Made by a program: the position numbers and the translations under genes
Notes under the pieces: generated by a model
Told to the model about the DNA's origin: nothing
Database searches by the model: none
The model's input: only the letters and a program-made list of their open reading frames with translations
NCBI GenBank assembly: GCA_019670725.1
Contig: AP024629.1
Coordinates: 4,092,001 to 4,156,000 of the forward strand
Direction of reading: 5' to 3'
Length of the DNA stretch: 64,000 nt
From: Alphaproteobacteria bacterium SO-S41
GTDB taxonomy: Bacteria > Pseudomonadota > Alphaproteobacteria > Micropepsales > Micropepsaceae
In this document: positions 43,157 through 52,477 of the stretch, piece after piece
How positions within the stretch are numbered: the first letter of the stretch is position 1
Layout of the letters: every line of letters begins with the position of its first letter

Positions 43157-45385
43157 ATGCGTGCTGTAACCACTTTGAAAAGCTTGCTTTTTTTATCGGC
43201 CGCTGCGGCTGCCTTTGCCGCACCAGGCGCTCAGGCGCAGACCACTAAGCCGACGGAAGCGCCGGTCGAGGTCGCCGCCGCAGAGCCGGCGGCTGACGAT
43301 ACAGTCATCGTAACGGCACGCCGCCGCTCGGAAACGCTCTACGACACGCCAGCGGCGGTGACGGTGCTGTCGGGCGAGATGCTGCGCGATTCCAACATCA
43401 CGGATGTGCGCGACATCATGAACCTCATCCCCAACGCGCAGTTGGGCAGCACGCACGATCGGTTCAATTCCTACATCACCATCCGCGGCATGCGGAAAGT
43501 GGACGTCCAGGCAGAGCCGAACTTCGGCATCTTCCGGAACGGCATGTATAATGGCGGCCACCGCACCAATCTTGGCCCGCAGGTCGATATCAAGCGCATC
43601 GAAGTGCTGCGCGGCCCCCAAGGCGGGCTCTACGGCCGCAACGCGGTCGGCGGCGCGGTCAACGTCATCTTCAATACACCGACCGACGAGTTCGAAGGCT
43701 ATGTGAAGGCGACCTACGGCTCGTATGACGAGATCAAGCTGGAAGGCATGGTCAACACGCCGATCGACGACATGTTCTCGGTGCGGCTGACGAGCTGGTA
43801 CCAGAACCAGACGGGCAGCGAGCTCTTCAACGAGACGCTGCAGCAGAAGGTCGAGGCCTATAACGAGAAGGGCGTGCGCGCGAGCCTCCAGGCCGATAGC
43901 GGCAAATGGACGGTGCTGTGGATGGCCGAATGGCATGACGGCTGGGGTCCGTCGCTGCGCACCTTCGCGCCGATCGGCGTCGTCAACGGTTCGCAGCGTT
44001 CGCTGCCGGAGACTTTCAATCTCAACCGGCAGAACACGCCTTCGCGGCAGGACACCGAAGAGACCTATGTGATGCAGAAGGTCTCGTATGAAAGTTCGAT
44101 CGGCACGTTCGAGGCCAATATCTCGTTTCGCAATTACGATCTCTTCAGCGTCATCGACTCCGACCAGACGCCGCTTGGGCCGGTCGCGCCAAACGTACTG
44201 AAAACCGCGCAGTATCGCGACGAATCGACCAACGGCTATTTCGTCGAGGGCGTCTGGACATCGCCCAGCGATCAGCCTTTCACCTGGATCCTGGGCGTTT
44301 CGTATTTCGACGAGGATTTCGACTTCGCGCGGACGCTGACCTCGCAGCGCAATCTGACCGGCGGTTTCGGCTTCCGAGAGGTCGAGATCGGCTTCCCCAA
44401 TAAGGGAACGGTTATTGGTACGGAGTCGCTCGCGGCGTTTGCGCAGGCCAGCTACCAGGTCACCGACGACTTCTCGGTCACCGCGGGCGTGCGCTGGTCG
44501 CACGACCACAAGACCCTGCACTACAGCCAGGGGCCGGTTTATAACGGCACGCCGGCGCTCAATGCCGCGCTGCGCACCGCGCTCAACAACGCCTATCCGA
44601 CCTTCGCGCTGGACCTGGCGAGCGACTTCTACAACACATCGCCGTCGCTGACCTTGAAGTACGACATCAGCGAGAACGTGAACGTCTATGCCAGCTACAC
44701 CACCGGCTTCCGGCCTGGTGCGTTCAACGTCTCGCCAGTCGATCTGGCGACCATCCCCTATGGCCAGGAAGACGCCGACCAGTATGAAGTCGGCCTGAAG
44801 TCGCTATGGTTCGACCGCAAGCTGTCGGTCAACCTCGCCGCCTTCTATATGCGTCAGACCAACGCGTTGCTGTCGCAGACCGTGCTCGTAGAAGGCATCC
44901 AGCGCAGCTACTACATCAATGTCGGCACCGCCAACACGTATGGCGTCGAACTTGAAGCCTCCGGCAAGATTTTCCCGTGGCTGATGGCGAATTTCAGCGT
45001 CGGCTGGATCAGCCCGTATTACGACTATGCCGTCAATTCCGGCCAGGACCTCAGCGGCCTGCTGATCCCCAACATCCGGAAGTGGACCGCCAATCTGCGC
45101 TTCGACGTCAATACGCCCATCAACGAGAATCTCGACTTCGTGGGCTCGGCCTCGTTCCGCTACGAAGCTGGCGGCCTGATCGGCGACTATTTCCGCATCG
45201 ACCCCTATTCGACGATGAACAAGCTGGACCTCAGTGCCGGCGTCGTCATCGGCGAAAAGACCCGGATCGTCGCCCAGGTCGACAACGTCCTCGACGAACA
45301 CATCTCAATGTTCTTCTACGGCAGCGGCGCCACCAGCGTCACGCAGGGCCGCACCTACGCGCTCAGCATCAGCTACGAGTTCTAG
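43157..45385 (+). CDS. TonB-dependent outer-membrane receptor
   Basis: This 742-residue receptor has a signal peptide (LLFLSAAAAAFAAPGAQA), a TonB box (TVIVTARRRS), a plug with VLRGPQGGLYGRNAVGGAVN and a barrel ending in Phe (ALSISYEF). The ATG at 43157 is used because GGGGGG precedes it and because earlier in-frame starts fall inside the operator palindrome. It probably imports the island C substrate; the shared operator links it to a GPH-type MFS and the PepN-amidase-hydrolase operon. A terminator follows at 45407. Confidence 0.93.
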   Translation: MRAVTTLKSLLFLSAAAAAFAAPGAQAQTTKPTEAPVEVAAAEPAADDTVIVTARRRSETLYDTPAAVTVLSGEMLRDSNITDVRDIMNLIPNAQLGSTHDRFNSYITIRGMRKVDVQAEPNFGIFRNGMYNGGHRTNLGPQVDIKRIEVLRGPQGGLYGRNAVGGAVNVIFNTPTDEFEGYVKATYGSYDEIKLEGMVNTPIDDMFSVRLTSWYQNQTGSELFNETLQQKVEAYNEKGVRASLQADSGKWTVLWMAEWHDGWGPSLRTFAPIGVVNGSQRSLPETFNLNRQNTPSRQDTEETYVMQKVSYESSIGTFEANISFRNYDLFSVIDSDQTPLGPVAPNVLKTAQYRDESTNGYFVEGVWTSPSDQPFTWILGVSYFDEDFDFARTLTSQRNLTGGFGFREVEIGFPNKGTVIGTESLAAFAQASYQVTDDFSVTAGVRWSHDHKTLHYSQGPVYNGTPALNAALRTALNNAYPTFALDLASDFYNTSPSLTLKYDISENVNVYASYTTGFRPGAFNVSPVDLATIPYGQEDADQYEVGLKSLWFDRKLSVNLAAFYMRQTNALLSQTVLVEGIQRSYYINVGTANTYGVELEASGKIFPWLMANFSVGWISPYYDYAVNSGQDLSGLLIPNIRKWTANLRFDVNTPINENLDFVGSASFRYEAGGLIGDYFRIDPYSTMNKLDLSAGVVIGEKTRIVAQVDNVLDEHISMFFYGSGATSVTQGRTYALSISYEF

Positions 45386-45406
45386 CCAGCACCCCGTCTA
45401 ACAGAA

Positions 45407-45432
45407 CGCCCGCCCGGGAAACCGGGCGGGCG
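45407..45432. terminator. Strong GC-rich hairpin terminator between convergent genes
   Basis: An eleven-base stem (CGCCCGCCCGG and its complement) with a GAAA loop is followed by TCTT on the plus strand. It sits 22 bases after the TonB receptor stop and 24 bases beyond the MFS stop, and may serve both directions. Confidence 0.78.
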
Positions 45433-45455
45433 TCTTGCTGTCTGGATGAAGGTGG

Positions 45456-46898
45456 TTACGTCGCGGCGGGCAGGGCGCCGCCAGCGATGAGGGGGCTTGC
45501 GACCTTGGGCGTGCCCTCCAAACGCGCGCGCCGTGTCTCGAGCCGGCGCTGGATCACCTTGTGACGGCGGCTGTCGATCGGGAAGGTCCAGCAGAGCGCG
45601 GCCATCGCGAGATGGAACACCATCGGCACGCCCATATAGGCGATCAGCAGGCCGAGATTGGCGGTGGCGTCGTTTTCCTTGCCAACCTGGTAGTCGAAGG
45701 CGCCGAGGATCCCGAAGGCAATGGCGCCGCCGATCGCCAGGGCGATGCGGCTGAGAATGCTCTTGAACGCGAAGAAATTGCCCGCCTTGTTGGAGCCGGT
45801 CTTCATCGTGTCGTAGTCGATGACGTCGCCCAGCACCGCAGTCGGCAGAAAGTTTGTCGGCGCCATCAGCAGGCCCTTGAAGGCGGCGAGGATGAGGACC
45901 GGGATCAGCGCCTCCGGCCCGCGAGGGAAGAACAAGGCGATGGGCGTCAGCAGCGCGCCGCCGCCCATCACGATCGCCCAGATGTGGTGGCGATCAACAC
46001 GTCCGAGAATGCGCGACCAGACCGGCAGGGCCGTGATCTGCAGGCTCATCAGCACGATCATGATGAAGGCGAATTCAGCACCGAGATGCATGTAGTCAGT
46101 CTGGAAGATGAAGACGGTGGCGAGGTTCGCCCCCTGGCCGAGGCCCCAGAGAACCATGATGCAGCAGAAGCGCAGGAGCGGCTTCGAGCGCCACAGCGAC
46201 GCCGCGATCCCACGCATCGTCGCCTTGTGGGTGACGACTTTCGTGCCCTGCGGCACCAGGATGATGGTCGCGATCACGCTGAGCGGCATCACGACCATAT
46301 AGGCCCAGGAGACGGTCGCGAGTGTGTCCGGCCCCATCTTGGTACTGCCGCCGGTGATCAGCGAGGTGATGATCGGCGTCACGTAGAGCAGCAGGCTGCC
46401 CATGATGTTGAACAGCGCGACATACATGACAATGCGGGAGCGCTCGCGATAGTCGCGGGTCAGTTCTGAGCTCCAGGCGGTGCGCGGAATCTCGAACATC
46501 GTAAAACCGGTGAAGAGGATGCACGACCATAGCGCGTAATAGAGCGCGGTTGCATCGGCCGGCGGCTGGAAGAGCTGGGTGATCGAGGCGGTGCAAACGA
46601 TGATCGCGCCGATCAGCCACGGCTTGCGGCTGCCGAGGCGCGTATGCGTCCGGTCGGAAAGATAGCCGACGATGGGGTCGTTCAGCGCGTCGAAGATGCG
46701 CGCCGCCGCGGCGACGACGCCGATCTGGGCGAGGCTGACGGTGGTGTGCGCCGCGTAGAAGGTCGGCAGCAGGGTCGAAATCGGCGTCATGACGATGGCA
46801 TGCGGCAAGGCCGGCAGGCCGAAGATCAGAAGCTGGGCGTTGGTCAGGCGCCCTCCCGGCGATGGCGCGGAAGCCGTGCGGTCAGGTTCCATGCCCAT
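45456..46898 (-). CDS. MFS transporter, GPH (glycoside-pentoside-hexuronide) type
   Basis: This is a 480-residue, 12-segment symporter. FDALNDPIVGYLSDRTHTRLGSRKPWLIGA is the hallmark loop 2-3 of the GPH cation symporter family, and FEIPRTAWSSELTRDYRERSRI is its second conserved region. GPH members usually import sugars, but many in alphaproteobacterial clusters have unknown substrates. GGGGGAAC lies upstream of the ATG. It is divergent from pepN, and an operator identical in core to that of the TonB receptor lies between, so it is probably the inner-membrane step of the same uptake route. Confidence 0.88.
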   Translation of the reverse strand: MGMEPDRTASAPSPGGRLTNAQLLIFGLPALPHAIVMTPISTLLPTFYAAHTTVSLAQIGVVAAAARIFDALNDPIVGYLSDRTHTRLGSRKPWLIGAIIVCTASITQLFQPPADATALYYALWSCILFTGFTMFEIPRTAWSSELTRDYRERSRIVMYVALFNIMGSLLLYVTPIITSLITGGSTKMGPDTLATVSWAYMVVMPLSVIATIILVPQGTKVVTHKATMRGIAASLWRSKPLLRFCCIMVLWGLGQGANLATVFIFQTDYMHLGAEFAFIMIVLMSLQITALPVWSRILGRVDRHHIWAIVMGGGALLTPIALFFPRGPEALIPVLILAAFKGLLMAPTNFLPTAVLGDVIDYDTMKTGSNKAGNFFAFKSILSRIALAIGGAIAFGILGAFDYQVGKENDATANLGLLIAYMGVPMVFHLAMAALCWTFPIDSRRHKVIQRRLETRRARLEGTPKVASPLIAGGALPAAT

Positions 46899-46967
46899 GC
46901 AGCGTCGTTCCCCCGAACCAGATGAAAAAATCCATCAAATCGCTTGACCGAGACGGTCCCGAGGAGA

Positions 46968-46986
46968 ATATGATCATTGATCATAT
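46968..46986. promoter_or_regulatory. Second copy of the island C operator
   Basis: Arms ATATGATCA and TGATCATAT flank one central T, giving a perfect 19-bp palindrome that matches the inner part of 43085-43109. It lies in the divergent gap between the MFS and pepN, 21 bases before the pepN start. A TTGACC at 46944 with AATATG 17 bases later could be the pepN promoter, with the operator on its -10. Confidence 0.8.
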
Positions 46987-47007
46987 AGGAACGCAAGGCC
47001 GAGTCTG

Positions 47008-49653
47008 ATGGACATGAGCGGGGACGCCGTATTCCGGTTGTCCGACTACCGGCCACCCGATTACCTGACCGAGACCGCCGCGCTCAGCTTTGCGCTCGAC
47101 CCGGCGCGGACGGTCGTGCGCAACCTCATGTCCGTCCGGCGCGCGACCGGCGTCACGCCCCAGATGCCGCTCCGGCTCGACGGCCTGCGTCTCGAACTTC
47201 TGTCGCTGCGGCTCGATGGCGAGATCCTGGCGCCGTCGCGTTTCGAGCAAACGCCAACCGGCCTTATCGTCTTCGACGTACCGGAGGCGTTCAGTCTCGA
47301 GGTCGAGACGGCGATCGCTCCGGAGTCCAACAAGTCGGGTCACGGTCTCTTCTTCCTGGGCGGCAAGCTCGCCACGCAGTGCGAGCCGCAGGGCTTCCGG
47401 CAGATGACCTATTTCATCGACCGGCCCGACAATCCGACCCGCTTTCAGGTGCGGCTGACAGCCGACAAGGCGCGCTTCCCCGTCCTGCTCTCGAACGGCA
47501 ATATCGCCGAGGCGGGCGATCTACCGGACGGCCGTCACTTCGTGGCGTGGGACGACCCGTTTCCGAAACCCTCCTATATCTTCGCCGTGATGGCCGGTGA
47601 TTTCGGCGTGCTTGGCGACACCTTCACGACCAAGAGCGGACGCGAAATCCAGCTCGGCATCTATGCCGACCGCGATGTCCTGCCGGGCTGCACCTTCGCG
47701 ATGGATGTGGTCAAGCGCTCGCTGGCCTGGGACGAGGAAACCTTCGGTCTCGAATACGATCTCGACCACTACAACATCGTCGCGCTGCGCGGATGGGGCG
47801 GGGCAATGGAGAACAAGGGCCTGAACCTCTTCGGCGTCGGCGGCATTGTTACCGATCCCGAAACCACCACCGACGACGACTACGTCATCATCGAGCGCAT
47901 TATCGGCCATGAGCAGTTCCACAACTGGACCGGCAATCGCGTCACCTGCCGCGACTGGTTCCAGCTCAGCCTGAAAGAAGGCCTGACGCGCCTTCGCGAC
48001 CAACTCTTCATCGGCGCGAAGCTCGGCTTCGGCGCCTGGCGGATCGAGAACGCGAGGGCGTTGCGCCGCAATCAGTTTCCCGAAGATGACGGGCCGGCGG
48101 CGCATCCGATCCAGCCGGCGGCCTGCGTCACGGTCAACAGCTTCTATACGAACACGATCTACGACAAGGGCGCGGAAGTCGTCCGCATGTTCATCGCCGT
48201 GCTGGGATGGGAGGCGTTCCGCAAGGGGTTCGATCTCTACATTGCGCGCCATGACGGCCAGGCGATCACCACCGAAGAATTCGTCAAGGCGATGGAGGAC
48301 GCCTCCGGCCGCGACCTCACGCAGTTCCGCCGCTGGTACCATCAGGGCGGCCGCCCGCGGATCGAGGCGAGCGGCCATTACGACGCCGAGGCACAGACCT
48401 ATGCGCTGACGCTCAAGCAGTCATGCCGCGTCCTGATCGGTGCACCACCGCCCGAGCCCTTCCATATTCCGATCGCGGCGGGTCTCGTTACGCATGATGG
48501 CGGCGCCGTACTTAGCTTCACGCGCAACGGCGAGGCGTCGGCGACTGAGACGATGCTGGAATTGACCGAGGCGGTGCAGACCTTCGTCTTCGCAAATGTC
48601 GCAAGCGCTCCGGTGCCGTCCTTGTTGCGCGGTTTTTCCGCGCCGGTCACGGTTGTCTCAAGTCTGCCCGATGAAGACCTTGCGGTGCTGATGACCCATG
48701 ATGCCGATCCGTTCGGCCGCTGGGATGCGTCGCAAATGCTGGGGATCAGGCTGATCCGGCGGTTGGCGGCGGATCATGCTGCAGGCCGCGCCTTGACAGT
48801 CCCTGAAGACTTCGCCGCCGCCTTCGCCGCGACCCTTGCGGACCCGTCGATCGGCGATCTCCTGAAATCGCAGATCCTGTCGCTGCCCGACGAGCCGGTG
48901 CTGAGCGAAGGCCTCGCCACCATCGACTTGGACGGCCACCTCACCGCCCGCACCTTCCTCCGGCGCGCGCTGGCGCTCCGCCTGAAGGACGCCTTGCTCG
49001 ACACCTACCATGCCTGCGCGGAGCGGGGCGCCTATGCGCCCGATTTCGAGTCGATCGGGCGCCGGCGGCTGAAGAATGTCTGCCTGGAACTCCTGATGGC
49101 ATTGGCGACGGACGAGATCGCCGACCTCGCGCTCGCGCAGGTCAGGACCGCCGGCAATATGACGGACCGGTTCGAGGCGCTTTGCTGCCTCGTCAATGTC
49201 GAAGGTCCACAGCGCGAGGCGGCCATCGCGGAGTTCGGCGAGCGCTGGCAGCGGCACGACATCGCCATCGACAAATGGTTCACCGCCCAGGCGATGGCGC
49301 GCGGTCCGGGCGCCGCGGCGCGGATCATCGCGCTCAAGGACCATCCCTTGCTCGATCCCGACAACAATGCGCGGGCCATGGCCTATTATGGCTGGTTCTT
49401 CCGCCAGAACCGGGTCGCGTTCCATGACCCGAGCGGCGCTGGCTACCGCTTCCTCGCCGATCGTCTGATCGAGATGGACCGCATGGGGCGCCAGCGCAGC
49501 CACTGGCTGATGCCGCAGATCAATCTCTGGCGTCGCTATGATGCGCCGCGACGCGCGCTGATGCGGGCCGAACTGGAACGCATCGCCGCCACGCCAGGCA
49601 TTTCCCAGAGCCTCCGCGACAATGTGCGCCGGGCGCTCGATAGCGAAGATTGA
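47008..49653 (+). CDS. pepN: Aminopeptidase N, M1 family
   Basis: This 881-residue zinc aminopeptidase has the exopeptidase motif GAMEN and zinc ligands H301, H305 (HEQFH) and E324, within the PepN-typical block HNWTGNRVTCRDWFQLSLKEGL. The C-terminal helical domains are complete, with VNLWRR-like LMPQINLWRRYDAPRRALM near the end, so length and architecture match bacterial PepN. It is cytoplasmic and removes N-terminal residues from peptides. It is unusual in heading an operon with an amidase, two serine hydrolases and a VOC protein behind a TetR-type operator, which suggests a dedicated catabolic rather than housekeeping copy. Confidence 0.95.
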   Translation: MDMSGDAVFRLSDYRPPDYLTETAALSFALDPARTVVRNLMSVRRATGVTPQMPLRLDGLRLELLSLRLDGEILAPSRFEQTPTGLIVFDVPEAFSLEVETAIAPESNKSGHGLFFLGGKLATQCEPQGFRQMTYFIDRPDNPTRFQVRLTADKARFPVLLSNGNIAEAGDLPDGRHFVAWDDPFPKPSYIFAVMAGDFGVLGDTFTTKSGREIQLGIYADRDVLPGCTFAMDVVKRSLAWDEETFGLEYDLDHYNIVALRGWGGAMENKGLNLFGVGGIVTDPETTTDDDYVIIERIIGHEQFHNWTGNRVTCRDWFQLSLKEGLTRLRDQLFIGAKLGFGAWRIENARALRRNQFPEDDGPAAHPIQPAACVTVNSFYTNTIYDKGAEVVRMFIAVLGWEAFRKGFDLYIARHDGQAITTEEFVKAMEDASGRDLTQFRRWYHQGGRPRIEASGHYDAEAQTYALTLKQSCRVLIGAPPPEPFHIPIAAGLVTHDGGAVLSFTRNGEASATETMLELTEAVQTFVFANVASAPVPSLLRGFSAPVTVVSSLPDEDLAVLMTHDADPFGRWDASQMLGIRLIRRLAADHAAGRALTVPEDFAAAFAATLADPSIGDLLKSQILSLPDEPVLSEGLATIDLDGHLTARTFLRRALALRLKDALLDTYHACAERGAYAPDFESIGRRRLKNVCLELLMALATDEIADLALAQVRTAGNMTDRFEALCCLVNVEGPQREAAIAEFGERWQRHDIAIDKWFTAQAMARGPGAAARIIALKDHPLLDPDNNARAMAYYGWFFRQNRVAFHDPSGAGYRFLADRLIEMDRMGRQRSHWLMPQINLWRRYDAPRRALMRAELERIAATPGISQSLRDNVRRALDSED

Positions 49654-49661
49654 GGACCGTC

Positions 49662-51053
49662 ATGAAAAGCGTCGTCGAAATTGCGGACAGCGTGAGAAGC
49701 GGGGCGGTGAAGGCGCGCGATGTCGTCGCCGCCGCCTTTGAAACCATCGAAGCGCGCAACGAACCGCTCAACGCCTTCATCATGCTCGACCGCACGGGCG
49801 CGTTTCAGATCGCCGACGAGATCGACGCCAAGGTGGCGCGCGGCGAGGACCCTGGCCTGCTCGCGGGCGTGCCATTCGGCGTGAAGGACCTCGAGGACGT
49901 GATCGGCCTGCCGACCACGCAGGGCTGCTGGTTCTTCAAGGAGTCGCCCGCCAAGACCGCCGACTCCCCCCATGTCGCGCGGCTGCGCGCCGCGGGCGCA
50001 ATCCCGATCGGCAAGACCGCGGCGTCCGAGTTCGGCATGGACTCGGCGACCTACACCACTGCCTGGGGCGTCACGCGCAATCCGTGGAACCCGGCGACGA
50101 CACCCGGCGGCAGCAGCGGTGGCTCGGCGGCCGCGGTGGCGGCCGGCATGGTGCCCTTCTGCACCTCCACCGACGGCGGCGGCTCGACCCGCGAGCCCGC
50201 CGCCTTCACCAATCTCGTCGGCCTGAAACCGAGCCACGGCCGCATCGCCAAGAAGAACGGCTTTTCCAATTATTCCGTTCACGGCGCCCTCACCCGCACG
50301 GTCGCAGACACGGCGCGCTATCTCGATGTCGCGGCCGGCCCCAATGACAGCGACCGCCAGTCGCTGCCGGCGGTGCCCTATTCCTATGAGGCGATCATCG
50401 AGACGCTCGATGTCTCCGGCCTCTCCTTCGCCTGGACGGCGGACCAAGGCTATGCAGTGGTCGAACCGGAAGTCGTCGCGCTCGCCCGCGAAGCCGCCGA
50501 GAAGCTGATGCGCGCCGCGAAGCTGAAGGAGAGCGGCTATGATTTCCGGCCGCTCAACATCAAACCCCATTGGGGTACGACAATGCTTGGCTCGCTGGAG
50601 GACGACCTCACAAAGGACGGCATCCTTCCCGACGGCTACGACAAGCTCTCGCCCCAGACCCGCGTCGTGCTCGATCGCGTCCGCGCCAAGAAGATCTCGC
50701 CGGACGTGAAAGGCGCGTGGGCGGAAATCTACAAGTTCGAGCAGCAGGTCGCAGAGCTCTTCCGCAATGCCGATCTGCTGATCACGCCGGCCACCGCCTG
50801 CGCGCCCTACGCCGCCGACAGCACGATTCCCCAGGTGATCGACGGCCGCGACGCCAGCGCCTCCAATGTCGAACCGTTCGGCATGCTGGCGAACGCGTGC
50901 TGGAACCCGTCGATCTCGATCCCCGCCGGTTTCACCAAGGCCGGCCTGCCGGTCGGGCTGCAGATCACCGCGCGCCGGCACCGCGACGACATCCTGCTGC
51001 GCCTCGCCCGTATCTACGAGCAGGCGCACCCCTGGTCCTATCCCTGGTCCTGA
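49662..51053 (+). CDS. Amidase-signature family amidase
   Basis: This 463-residue enzyme has the Ser-cisSer-Lys triad: K75 in GVPFGVKD, the cis-Ser in PGGSSGGS (151/152) and nucleophile S175 in DGGGSTREPA. The ATG at 49662 is preferred over a TTG at 49650 because GAGGA lies six bases before it. Members cleave amide bonds of small molecules or peptides. It starts eight bases after pepN, so the two are co-translated. Acting with an aminopeptidase and two serine hydrolases it may open an amide or cyclic peptide substrate. Confidence 0.92.
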   Translation: MKSVVEIADSVRSGAVKARDVVAAAFETIEARNEPLNAFIMLDRTGAFQIADEIDAKVARGEDPGLLAGVPFGVKDLEDVIGLPTTQGCWFFKESPAKTADSPHVARLRAAGAIPIGKTAASEFGMDSATYTTAWGVTRNPWNPATTPGGSSGGSAAAVAAGMVPFCTSTDGGGSTREPAAFTNLVGLKPSHGRIAKKNGFSNYSVHGALTRTVADTARYLDVAAGPNDSDRQSLPAVPYSYEAIIETLDVSGLSFAWTADQGYAVVEPEVVALAREAAEKLMRAAKLKESGYDFRPLNIKPHWGTTMLGSLEDDLTKDGILPDGYDKLSPQTRVVLDRVRAKKISPDVKGAWAEIYKFEQQVAELFRNADLLITPATACAPYAADSTIPQVIDGRDASASNVEPFGMLANACWNPSISIPAGFTKAGLPVGLQITARRHRDDILLRLARIYEQAHPWSYPWS

Positions 51054-51070
51054 CGCGAGCGATCCAAGCC

Positions 51071-52477
51071 ATGGCCCATCCCAATCGCGCCGCCGAACTC
51101 GCCGCCGGCCTTCTGCCCACCACGCTCGTCGATGGCGAGACTGCGCGCCGCCCGCTCGCCGAGCGCATGGCGCACCACAACGTGCCCGGTATCAGCGTCG
51201 CGGTCATTGAGGATGACGAGATCGCCTGGGCGGAGGGCTTCGGCACCCAGGAAGCTGGCAAGGACGATCCGGTGAAGGCCGACACGCTCTTCGCCGGCGC
51301 TTCGATCAGCAAACCGGTGACCGCGCTGCTGGCGTTGCAGCTTGTCGAACAGGGCCGTCTCGATCTCGATACTAACGTCAATGACCAGTTGAAGAGCTGG
51401 AAGCTGCCCGAGAACGAGTTCACGCGCGAGCAGCCCGTCACGCTCCGCCACCTGCTCAGCCACCGCGCCGGAACGACCGTGCACGGCTTCGGCGGCATCA
51501 TGGCGACGCCGACCATTTTCGACACGCTCGAAGGCCGCCCGCCCGCGAAGAACGCGCCGGTTCGCGTGAACAAGATCCCCGGCGGCGTCCGGCGTTACTC
51601 GGGCGGGGGCACGACCATCGCGCAGTTGATGATCGAGGAAGCGTCGGGAACGCCCTATGCGGTGCTGGCCGAAGAGCGCGTCTTCAAACCGCTGGGCATG
51701 ACGCGCTCCAGTTTCGTCCAGCCTCTGCCGCCCGATCTGCTGGCGCTGACGTCGCGGGGCCATAACGAGGACGGCTCGGTCATCGCGGGCAATTATTCGT
51801 GGTGTCCGCAGCTTGGGGCCGGCGGCATCTACACGACCGCGCCGGACTATGCCCGCTTCATGATCGCCTGCCGCGCGGCATGGCTCGGCAAAGCCAATCC
51901 CCTGCTCGGGCCGGATCTGGCGCGAGAGATGATGACGCCCGGCGCGATCGATGGTCAGGGCCTCGGCTGGCGCATCATGGGCTCGGCGCCCAATCAGCGT
52001 TTCGCCCATGGCGGCTCGTGCCAAGGCTACCAGTGCCAGACCACAGGCTTCCTGGAACGTGGGCAAGGCATCGTTGTCCTGACCAATGCGGTGGGCGGGC
52101 TCAACTTCTACTGGGAAGTGATGAGCACGATCGCCGACATGTATGGCTGGCAAGGCTACGCACCGGCGCCCAAACGGGTCGTGCCCATGTCGCCCACCGA
52201 AATGGAACGCTTCGTGGGGACTTACGCGATTGTCTCGGGCGTCGATGCGCCGCATCTCAAGATGTGGATCGAGGACGGCAAGCTCTACAGCGAACTCGCG
52301 GGCATGCGCGGCGGCGCGCGCGAGGTGCGCATGGGCGATGACGGGCGCGGCTTCAATGGAACGACGCCTTCGGAATCGATCTACGAGTATGGCCCCGACG
52401 GGCGGGTGGTCTCGATCAGCGTCGTCGAGTCCGGCGTGACCGAGATCATTCGCGCCGAACGCGCGCTGTCGCCATGA
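51071..52477 (+). CDS. Serine hydrolase, beta-lactamase class C family (copy 1)
   Basis: This 468-residue protein starts at the ATG 17 bases after the amidase; the open frame further upstream is only a shadow of the amidase. The catalytic SxxK is S78-I-S-K81, the Tyr motif is RYSGGG and the third motif region is HGGSCQGY. A C-terminal beta-rich domain of about 100 residues (from MSPTEMERFVGTYAIVSGVD) follows the hydrolase domain. No signal peptide is present, so it works in the cytoplasm, unlike true beta-lactamases. Family members include esterases, D-aminopeptidases and the MlrB-type peptidase. The substrate is probably that of the operon. Confidence 0.88.
   Translation: MAHPNRAAELAAGLLPTTLVDGETARRPLAERMAHHNVPGISVAVIEDDEIAWAEGFGTQEAGKDDPVKADTLFAGASISKPVTALLALQLVEQGRLDLDTNVNDQLKSWKLPENEFTREQPVTLRHLLSHRAGTTVHGFGGIMATPTIFDTLEGRPPAKNAPVRVNKIPGGVRRYSGGGTTIAQLMIEEASGTPYAVLAEERVFKPLGMTRSSFVQPLPPDLLALTSRGHNEDGSVIAGNYSWCPQLGAGGIYTTAPDYARFMIACRAAWLGKANPLLGPDLAREMMTPGAIDGQGLGWRIMGSAPNQRFAHGGSCQGYQCQTTGFLERGQGIVVLTNAVGGLNFYWEVMSTIADMYGWQGYAPAPKRVVPMSPTEMERFVGTYAIVSGVDAPHLKMWIEDGKLYSELAGMRGGAREVRMGDDGRGFNGTTPSESIYEYGPDGRVVSISVVESGVTEIIRAERALSP

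Noticed and set aside
50570-51070. N-terminal extension of the first serine hydrolase
   Set aside because: The extra frame overlaps the well-supported amidase gene and encodes Arg-rich shadow sequence. The hydrolase aligns from the ATG at 51071.
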